Assembly (NCBI GenBank): GCA_946491915.1
Contig: CAMLYR010000022.1
Location: 1 to 19,354, forward strand
Direction: 5' to 3'
DNA: 19,354 bases
From: an uncultured Clostridium sp.
GTDB taxonomy: Bacteria > Bacillota_A > Clostridia > TANB77 > CAG-508
This document shows, piece after piece, positions 7,303 to 12,841 of this stretch (position 1 is its first letter; every line of letters begins with the position of its first letter). Made by a program: the position numbers and the translations under genes. Under the pieces are notes generated by a model. It made no database searches. It saw only the letters and a list, made by a program, of their open reading frames with translations, and was not told the DNA's origin.

Positions 7303-8430
7303 GTGATAATAGGAGTTGCTGTAGTATTAGTAATCATTGTAATTATACTAGTTATTTATAATATAAAAATTAGCCAAAAGATTCAAAAATTTAGAAATAT
7401 CAACCAAAAAATTACTAACCTACAAGTTGTTCAAGATTTTATGAATACAATAGGTGAAACATCTTCAGTAGATGAAAAGATAAAGAAAATAAACAATATA
7501 TTGATTGAAAAATATGAAATCAAATATTCAACAATTGTTGTTTTTAATGGTGCTGAATATGAAATAAAAGCGTCAAATGTAGATGAAAGACATTGGGATT
7601 CATTAAAATCTTTACAAGATGTAGATATGTTTAAAGACAGTATACAAACAGCTACTCCAAAATATGTTACTGTAAATAGTGATAGTGAAAGACTTCCATA
7701 TCAAAAAATGGAATTTGGACGAGCAAAATCAGCAATATTCTTTCCGTTATATATAGATAATGTATATATTGGATATTGGATATTAGAAAGTGGTACACCA
7801 CATGACTTTGATAATGTAGACATAACAGTTTTAGAAGTCATTAAAGACAACATAGTATCTGTATTAAAAACAGTTGTACACCAAAAAACATTAGAGTCTA
7901 TTGTAAGAACAGATTTATTTACAGGGCTATACTCAGAAGAATATCTATATGGAGAGGGAAAGAAAATCATTGACCAATATACGATATCAACAATTTGTAT
8001 GTTCAAAATTATTAATATAGAAGAAATTAATAAAAATTATTGTAGAGAATTAGGAAATGAAGTGATAAAACAAATCAGTGCATATGTTAAAGACAATATT
8101 TCACAAGAATATGTGTTTGTTAGATATATGGGACCTAAATTTGTTATTGCATTTTCTGGAGTAGATACAGAAGGAGTAGCAGCGTTTATCAATGACATAA
8201 AAGATCATATTGAGCAAATGAAAATATCTTTGCCAAAAGACACAACGAATTATACAACTGAAAACAATGAAAATAAAAATATAGATATGTTAAATCAAGA
8301 AGTAACACCAATTATAAATATTGCATTATCTTCTTATTATAAAGGAACAGGATTAGAAGAAGTTTTAAAGAAACTAGAAGAATACTTAGATAATGCAGAT
8401 AAACAAGAAAGTGATATAACCAATATATAA
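7303..8430 (+). CDS. Membrane-tethered GAF protein with degenerate GGDEF domain
   Basis: The 375-residue protein starts at GTG, chosen because AGGAGG (7289-7294) lies 8 nt upstream. Residues 1-21 form one membrane helix. A GAF-like sensor domain spans about 40-185, with ENKYEIK-type strands, then FPLYIDNVYIGYWILES and DFDNVDITVLEVI. After a helix, DLFTGLYSEEYL at 204 matches the DxLTGLxN start of GGDEF domains, and FKIINIEEINKNYCRELGNE matches the diguanylate cyclase region after it. The signature GGDEF is replaced by MGPKF (276-280) and the preceding metal-binding Asp is missing, so cyclic-di-GMP synthesis is unlikely. It may bind a nucleotide or act as a dimerising sensor. It is the third gene of the operon, 16 nt after the TadZ-like gene. 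Domain assignments are from motif order. Confidence 0.85.
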   Translation: MIIGVAVVLVIIVIILVIYNIKISQKIQKFRNINQKITNLQVVQDFMNTIGETSSVDEKIKKINNILIEKYEIKYSTIVVFNGAEYEIKASNVDERHWDSLKSLQDVDMFKDSIQTATPKYVTVNSDSERLPYQKMEFGRAKSAIFFPLYIDNVYIGYWILESGTPHDFDNVDITVLEVIKDNIVSVLKTVVHQKTLESIVRTDLFTGLYSEEYLYGEGKKIIDQYTISTICMFKIINIEEINKNYCRELGNEVIKQISAYVKDNISQEYVFVRYMGPKFVIAFSGVDTEGVAAFINDIKDHIEQMKISLPKDTTNYTTENNENKNIDMLNQEVTPIINIALSSYYKGTGLEEVLKKLEEYLDNADKQESDITNI

Positions 8431-8507
8431 TACTTAGTCTCGTTGTATATGAAAAATTTTATATAGCGTAAGATTTCAATACAATAAGAAAAGAAGGAGG
8501 GAATTGT

Positions 8508-8765
8508 ATGGAATTTGACAAAACAATGAATTTTAAAGTAGAAAGAGAACAAAATGCAAAAAGCCAAGAAATTTTAAAAGAAGTGTATGCAGCATTAATG
8601 GAAAAAGGATATAATCCAATTAATCAAATTGTAGGATATATTTTGTCAGGAGATCCTACTTATATAACAAGTCATAATGATGCAAGAAATAAAATAAGAA
8701 CTATTGAAAGAGATGAATTGTTAGAAAAAATGGTAAAAAAATATATAGGATTAGAAGAGGACTAA
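8508..8765 (+). CDS. ireB: IreB family regulatory phosphoprotein
   Basis: At 85 residues this is a full-length UPF0297/IreB protein. The family pattern is visible: TMNFKVE near the N-terminus, [39 protein letters not shown] in the middle, and the charged C-terminus [14 protein letters not shown]. In Enterococcus faecalis IreB is phosphorylated on N-terminal threonines by the PASTA kinase IreK and affects cephalosporin resistance; T6 here is in the corresponding region. A strong AAGGAGGG site lies ahead of the ATG. ruvX starts 1 nt after the stop codon, the usual ireB-ruvX pairing in Bacillota. Confidence 0.95.
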   Translation: MEFDKTMNFKVEREQNAKSQEILKEVYAALMEKGYNPINQIVGYILSGDPTYITSHNDARNKIRTIERDELLEKMVKKYIGLEED

Positions 8766-8766
8766 T

Positions 8767-9204
8767 ATGAGAATATTAGGAATAGATTATGGAGATGCAA
8801 GAGTCGGAATAGCGATAACAGATGAACTAAATATAACAGCACAAGGATTAGAAACCATCCAAAGAAATCATTCTGATAAAATCGTACTAAAAAGATTAGA
8901 TGAAATTTTGGAAACATATGAAGTAGATACTATTGTTGTAGGACTACCATTAAATATGGATGGGACTATGTCTGAAAGAGCAGAAATTACTAAAAAATTT
9001 GTCCATAAATTAAAATGCAAATATAATAAGATAAAAATAGAAGTAATTGATGAAAGATTAACCACTGTTGCAGCTCATAAAACCATGAATTTTTTGGATG
9101 TAAATAAGCATAAAAAAAGGAACATCGTTGATACTATATCTGCAGTATACATTTTAGAAACATATTTAAATAAATTAAAAAATACATTGAAAAATTCTTT
9201 TTAA
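8767..9204 (+). CDS. ruvX: RuvX/YqgF-family putative Holliday junction resolvase / pre-16S rRNA nuclease
   Basis: The 145-residue protein has the RNase H-like YqgF fold. Visible motifs are GIDYGDARVGIAITD, with acidic D7, VVGLPLNMDGT near residue 57, and IDERLTT with D95. These give the acidic residues expected of the active site. Length is typical for the family (about 140). Members have been described as Holliday junction resolvases and as nucleases that finish the 5' end of 16S rRNA; sequence alone does not decide between them. It is translationally coupled to ireB with 1 nt between them. Confidence 0.95.
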   Translation: MRILGIDYGDARVGIAITDELNITAQGLETIQRNHSDKIVLKRLDEILETYEVDTIVVGLPLNMDGTMSERAEITKKFVHKLKCKYNKIKIEVIDERLTTVAAHKTMNFLDVNKHKKRNIVDTISAVYILETYLNKLKNTLKNSF

Positions 9205-9215
9205 TCATGTATTAT
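9187..9215 (+). promoter_or_regulatory. Promoter of the DUF1292 gene
   Basis: TTGAAA (9187-9192) and TATTAT (9210-9215) are 17 nt apart and overlap the end of ruvX. A second -10-like TATAAT follows at 9224-9229. The gene may thus be expressed both from here and by read-through from ireB-ruvX. Confidence 0.5.
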
Positions 9216-9257
9216 ATGTAATATATAATAAAATAAATAAATGGAAAGGAGAATTTT

Positions 9258-9572
9258 ATGAACGATAACGAAAATTATGAAGGAGAAGATTTAGATAACA
9301 TTGTTATATTAAATGACGAAGATGGGAACGAAGTAAGATTTGAATTCTTAGATTTAGTAGAATTAGAAGACGAGGAATATGTGGTATTATTACCAATTGC
9401 AGAAGAGGGAGAAGAGGAAGAAGAAGGAGAAGTTGTCATCTTAAAAGTAGAAGATGTAGATGATGATACAGATGAAGAATCTTATGTAAGTGTTGATGAC
9501 GAAGATACACTTAATAGAGTATTTGAAATTTTCAAAGAAAAATTTAAAGATGATTTTGATTTTGTAGATTAA
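9258..9572 (+). CDS. DUF1292 family acidic protein (YrzB-like)
   Basis: The 104-residue protein is extremely acidic, with Glu/Asp runs. It contains the DUF1292 core: VILNDEDGNEVRFEFLDLVELEDEEYVVLLPI, then EVVILKVEDVDD and the C-terminal NRVFEIFKEKF. Family members such as Bacillus YrzB lie next to ireB-ruvX, as here; their biochemical function is unknown. GGAAAGGAG precedes the start by 8 nt. A GC-rich hairpin follows the stop. Confidence 0.93.
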   Translation: MNDNENYEGEDLDNIVILNDEDGNEVRFEFLDLVELEDEEYVVLLPIAEEGEEEEEGEVVILKVEDVDDDTDEESYVSVDDEDTLNRVFEIFKEKFKDDFDFVD

Positions 9573-9580
9573 TTTAATAT

Positions 9581-9601
9581 AAGGCGAAGGCGATTCGCCT
9601 T
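9581..9601 (+). terminator. Hairpin after the DUF1292 gene, possible weak terminator
   Basis: AAGGCGAA (9581-9588) and TTCGCCTT (9594-9601) form an 8-bp stem with a 5-nt loop. It is one of the few GC-rich spots in the window. Only a mixed AT sequence (TATTAATTAG) follows, so termination may be partial. The next gene's ribosome binding site starts 14 nt later. Confidence 0.5.
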
Positions 9602-9627
9602 TATTAATTAGATTGGAGGAATTACAA

Positions 9628-10107
9628 ATGAGAAATTTTTCTACATGGTTGTTAGTTTGTTTTATGGTAATGTTTTGGGTATTTAGAATGATGGTTGCTT
9701 TAATGGCACAATTGCATCAAGAATTTTTCATTACACCATTTGATTTAACAATAGAAATTGTCTTACTATTTGTTGTATTGTTATGTTTAATATTGGTTGT
9801 AAAAAGAAAAATGGTAGGAGCCTTAATATATTTATTAGCTTATGGAATGTATTTTGGTTCAGATGTAGTAACAAAAACGACAGCTATATTCGAAGATGCT
9901 TCACAAGTAGGAATAGCTGATTATACAGCATTGATTATATCTTTAATAGGAATTATTTTACCAATAGCAGTATTATTAGACTTATTAGCAGATAAAAATA
10001 GAAAAGCACATCCTAAAGATAAAAAAACAGATTGGTTTTATAAAAATGAGGCATATGATAGAAAATTAGATGATAGAGCAGATAAAAATAATTATAGAAC
10101 TTTATAA
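9628..10107 (+). CDS. Multi-pass membrane protein of unknown function
   Basis: The reading frame is open from a TTG at 9613, but the ATG at 9628 is the better start: TTGGAGG sits 8 nt before it and contains that TTG. The 159-residue product has four hydrophobic segments, at about residues 3-24, 34-54, 57-77 and 92-116. It ends in a basic, hydrophilic cytoplasmic-looking tail (DKNRKAHPKDKKTDWFYKNE). I do not recognise a family. The next small membrane protein gene begins 20 nt after the stop, so the two are probably cotranscribed and may work together. Confidence 0.78.
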   Translation: MRNFSTWLLVCFMVMFWVFRMMVALMAQLHQEFFITPFDLTIEIVLLFVVLLCLILVVKRKMVGALIYLLAYGMYFGSDVVTKTTAIFEDASQVGIADYTALIISLIGIILPIAVLLDLLADKNRKAHPKDKKTDWFYKNEAYDRKLDDRADKNNYRTL

Positions 10108-10127
10108 GTAAGAAGGGGGAAAAAACA

Positions 10128-10403
10128 TTGATTTTAATAATGTTAATATTAATAATCATTTGTCTAATATTAGTTGTATCAAGTAAAATAGCTGATATTA
10201 TTGTAGGAGGACTTTTAGCAATAGGAGGATTTGCATTTAATGCATATTTAAATACAGCAGATTCATTAGAATTAAAATTAGAAGCACTTCAAGAAGGGAT
10301 AACAGATTTACCATCTTATAGTAATGCTATTATAGCTGTTGGAGTTGTTCTAATTGTAATAGGGATTGTAAGATTTATAGCAAAAAGAAGAAACCAGAAT
10401 TAA
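10128..10403 (+). CDS. Small two-helix membrane protein of unknown function
   Basis: The 91-residue protein starts at a TTG, because AAGGGGG (10113-10119) is 8 nt upstream of it; an ATG four codons later is too far for that site. Two hydrophobic segments, about 1-40 (possibly one long or two short helices, interrupted by SSKIADIIVGG) and 62-83, end in a basic tail RFIAKRRNQN. No family is recognised. A terminator follows at 10439-10473. Confidence 0.68.
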   Translation: MILIMLILIIICLILVVSSKIADIIVGGLLAIGGFAFNAYLNTADSLELKLEALQEGITDLPSYSNAIIAVGVVLIVIGIVRFIAKRRNQN

Positions 10404-10438
10404 ACACTACTAAAAATACATAAACTAAGGATATAAAG

Positions 10439-10473
10439 CATACAAGCATCTTAAAGTACTTGTGTGTTTTTTT
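10439..10473 (+). terminator. Intrinsic terminator ending the small membrane protein operon
   Basis: CATACAAGCA (10439-10448) pairs with TACTTGTGTG (10457-10466) with one G-U pair and one mismatch. The stem is followed directly by seven T, then CTTT. This is a clear Rho-independent terminator. Confidence 0.75.
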
Positions 10474-10474
10474 C

Positions 10475-10503
10475 TTTATAAAAAAGAATAAATGTGATAT
10501 AAT
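10475..10503 (+). promoter_or_regulatory. Promoter of rbgA
   Basis: TTTATA (10475-10480) and a consensus TATAAT (10498-10503) are 17 nt apart. The promoter begins right after the upstream terminator's T-run. Confidence 0.6.
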
Positions 10504-10536
10504 AGTAAACAAGGTGAGTGAAAAGTAAAGGAGTGA

Positions 10537-11478
10537 ATGAAATTGCCGAATAAAAAGAATCAAAAAGAAAGTAATATAGATAAAATGGATAGAGGCATTA
10601 TTCTTAATTGGTATCCAGGACATATGGCAAAAACCAAAAGACAAATTATGGAAGATGTAAAATTAGTAGATATTGTCATAGAATTGTTAGATGCCCGTAT
10701 TCCTATATCTAGCCAAAATCCAGATATAGCAGAAATTACAAAAAATAAAAAGAAAATAATCGTGTTAAATAAATGTGATTTAGCAGATGAAAGACAAAAT
10801 AAAAAATGGGTGGAATATTTTAAAACGAAACATATTCCAGCAGTTTTAACAGATTCGAATTCTGGAAAAGGAATAGATGAATGTGTTAGAAAAATAGAAA
10901 AAATCATGGAAGAAGATTTAAAAGGACAAGCAGAAAAAGGAAGAATAGGAAGAAAGATAAAAGCGATGGTATTAGGAATACCAAATGTAGGTAAATCTTC
11001 ATTTATCAATCGAATTTCTAAGAAAACATCTGCAGGTGTTGAAAATAGGCCAGGCTTTACAAAACAAAAACAATGGATTCGTATCAATGAAAAAATTGAA
11101 TTATTAGATACTCCAGGAGTATTATGGCCTAAATTTGAAAGTGAAGAAGTATCATTACATCTTGCATTTACAGGGACCATAAAAGAAGATATTTTACAAA
11201 GAACAGAAATTGCCTATCATTTAGTAAAATTTTTAATAGAAAATTATCCAAAACAATTATGTGAGAGATATAAACTAACAGAAGAGTATATTCATGAACA
11301 ATTAGAAAATGAAGAAAGACCAGAAAATGAAAATATTTATGAGATTTTTTTAGCAATCGGTAAAAAAAGAGGTTGCATTATTTCTGGTGGGAATATTGAT
11401 GATGAAAAAACAGCAAGAATTCTATTAGATGAATTTAAAAATGGTAAAATTGGAAAAATAACATTGGAAAAAGCTTAG
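10537..11478 (+). CDS. rbgA: Ribosome biogenesis GTPase RbgA (YlqF)
   Basis: This 313-residue protein is a circularly permuted GTPase that acts late in 50S subunit assembly. WYPGHMAKTKRQI near the N-terminus is the RbgA hallmark. The GTPase motifs occur in permuted order: G4 NKCD at 78-81, G1 GIPNVGKSS at 147-155 with K153, and G3 DTPG at 191-194. The C-terminal domain continues to LLDEFKNGKIGKITLE. The N-terminus is about 20 residues longer than in Bacillus. The start is uncertain: AAAGGAG lies only 3 nt before the ATG at 10537, while the in-frame TTG at 10543 has a better spacing of 9 nt. The mrnC gene follows, so two ribosome maturation genes are adjacent. Confidence 0.95.
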   Translation: MKLPNKKNQKESNIDKMDRGIILNWYPGHMAKTKRQIMEDVKLVDIVIELLDARIPISSQNPDIAEITKNKKKIIVLNKCDLADERQNKKWVEYFKTKHIPAVLTDSNSGKGIDECVRKIEKIMEEDLKGQAEKGRIGRKIKAMVLGIPNVGKSSFINRISKKTSAGVENRPGFTKQKQWIRINEKIELLDTPGVLWPKFESEEVSLHLAFTGTIKEDILQRTEIAYHLVKFLIENYPKQLCERYKLTEEYIHEQLENEERPENENIYEIFLAIGKKRGCIISGGNIDDEKTARILLDEFKNGKIGKITLEKA

Positions 11479-11554
11479 AAATACTTTTATATAGAAGCAA
11501 TAGAAATATAAAAAATTGTATGGAGAAAATAAGAATAAAAAAGGAAGAAAAGAA

Positions 11555-11947
11555 ATGGAAGAATTCTTAAAAATAGATAGAACAAAACAAGAAGTGGAGC
11601 TAATGTCACCATTAACATGGGCATATATTGGAGATGCAGTATATGAACTATTTATAAGAAATAAGTTAATTAATGAAACAAATTTGAAACCTCATAAATT
11701 ACATATAGAAGCGATTAAATATGTAAAAGCAAAAAGTCAAGCAGAAAAGTTAAATGAAATCTATGAATTTTTGACAGATGAAGAAAAAGATATTGTAAGA
11801 AGAGGAAGAAATACACAAAATCATCATTTGCCTAAAAATTCAAATGTGCAAGAATATATGTATGCTACAGCTTTTGAAGGATTAATTGGATATTTATACT
11901 TAACAAAACAAAATGCAAGGTTAAGAGAAATCCTTGCAAATATTTGA
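11555..11947 (+). CDS. mrnC: Mini-ribonuclease III
   Basis: The 130-residue enzyme is the RNase III catalytic domain without a double-stranded RNA binding domain, as in Mini-III, which matures the ends of 23S rRNA in Bacillota. The motif LTWAYIGDAVYELFIR places a catalytic acid at D27. VRRGRNTQNHHLPKN and YMYATAFEGLIGYLYL are the other conserved stretches. The open frame extends upstream to a TTG at 11516, but AAGGAAG at 11541-11547 sits 7 nt before the ATG at 11555, so the shorter form is preferred. Confidence 0.93.
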   Translation: MEEFLKIDRTKQEVELMSPLTWAYIGDAVYELFIRNKLINETNLKPHKLHIEAIKYVKAKSQAEKLNEIYEFLTDEEKDIVRRGRNTQNHHLPKNSNVQEYMYATAFEGLIGYLYLTKQNARLREILANI

Positions 11948-11973
11948 TATTTATGATAATGTGAGAATATAAA
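11944..11973 (+). promoter_or_regulatory. Possible promoter of the leucine-rich repeat gene
   Basis: TTGATA (11944-11949), overlapping the mrnC stop codon, and TATAAA (11968-11973) are 18 nt apart. The spacing and boxes are acceptable but not strong in such AT-rich DNA. Confidence 0.45.
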
Positions 11974-12034
11974 GAATCTTAAAACAACAAAAAAAATTTA
12001 TAATTCATAGAAATATTTTAGGAGAAAAATACGA

Positions 12035-12841
12035 ATGAGAATTGAAAATGGGATATTATTAGAAGTTTCGGATAGTGATATAGTAAATGGAACACTAGAA
12101 ATACCAGAAACAGTTACAAGTATAAGTTATGGTGCTTTTTCCGGATGTGAATATTTAAGAGAAATCCAAATACCAAATAGTATTACGAGTATAGGTGAAT
12201 ATACTTTTTCCGGATGTAACAATTTACGAAAAATACAAATACCAAATAGTGTTACTAGTATAGGTAATTATGCTTTTTACGGATGTGAATATTTAAGCGA
12301 AATCCAAATACCAGATAGTGTTACAAGTATAGGTGAGGATGCATTTAACGGATGTAAAAGTTTAACAGAAATGCAAATACCAAATAGTGTTACGAGTATA
12401 GGTGATGGTGCTTTTTACGGATGTGAAAGCTTAAGGAAAATCCAAATACCAGATAGTGTTACAAGTATAGGTGAGGATGCATTTAACGGATGTAAAAGTT
12501 TAACAGAAATGCAAATACCAAATAGTGTTACGAGTATAGGTGATAATGCTTTTTACAGCTGTGAAAGTTTAACAGAAATGCAAATACCAAATAGTGTTAC
12601 TAGTATAGGTAATAATGCTTTTTACAGCTGTGAAAGTTTAACAGAAATGCAAATACCAAATAATGTTACGAGTATAGGTGATAGAGCCTTTGAAGAATGT
12701 AGTAATTTGAAAAAAGTTCATATATCAGATAGTGTTACGAGTATAGGTAGGGAAGCTTTTTCTAGCTGTGAAAGTTTAACAGAAATCCAGATACCAGATA
12801 GTGTTACTAGTATAGGTTATAATGTTTTTGAACGGATGTGA
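12035..12841 (+). CDS. BspA-type leucine-rich repeat protein, N-terminal part of a frameshifted gene
   Basis: The frame encodes 268 residues, nearly all of them tandem 23-residue repeats of the LRR_5/BspA type. The consensus is IPNSVTSIGDNAFYGCESL plus a four-residue end such as TEMQ, and eleven copies can be counted. There is no signal peptide, which is unusual for BspA-like proteins and points to the cytoplasm. GGAGA lies about 10 nt before the start. In the eleventh repeat one extra nucleotide near 12825-12832 changes the frame. The sequence reads NVFERM-stop here, while the next frame continues NGCDNLQKIT exactly as the repeat requires. The natural gene is therefore almost certainly 12035-15815, encoding about 1259 residues. 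The extra base may be a sequencing error, a real mutation, or a phase switch. Confidence 0.85.
   Translation: MRIENGILLEVSDSDIVNGTLEIPETVTSISYGAFSGCEYLREIQIPNSITSIGEYTFSGCNNLRKIQIPNSVTSIGNYAFYGCEYLSEIQIPDSVTSIGEDAFNGCKSLTEMQIPNSVTSIGDGAFYGCESLRKIQIPDSVTSIGEDAFNGCKSLTEMQIPNSVTSIGDNAFYSCESLTEMQIPNSVTSIGNNAFYSCESLTEMQIPNNVTSIGDRAFEECSNLKKVHISDSVTSIGREAFSSCESLTEIQIPDSVTSIGYNVFERM
12097..12830 (+). repeat. Tandem 69-nt leucine-rich repeat units
   Basis: Eleven 69-nt coding units, often highly similar at DNA level. The two-unit block beginning near 12311 is repeated almost exactly near 12449 (138 nt later), which points to recent duplication. Such repeats can expand or contract by recombination. 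Confidence 0.9.

Noticed and set aside
8441..8468. Hairpin between the GAF/GGDEF-like gene and ireB
   Set aside because: A 9-bp stem with two G-U pairs and no T-run is too weak to call a terminator with confidence.
9613..9627. TTG start for the 9628 membrane protein gene
   Set aside because: This TTG overlaps the GGAGG ribosome binding site that serves the ATG at 9628.
10560..11180. 206-residue open frame opposite rbgA
   Set aside because: It lies entirely antisense to a clear RbgA gene and has Phe/Ser/Ile-rich shadow composition.
12097..12830. Regularly spaced repeats resembling a CRISPR array
   Set aside because: The 69-nt period keeps one reading frame and encodes a known LRR pattern; there are no unique spacers and no cas genes.
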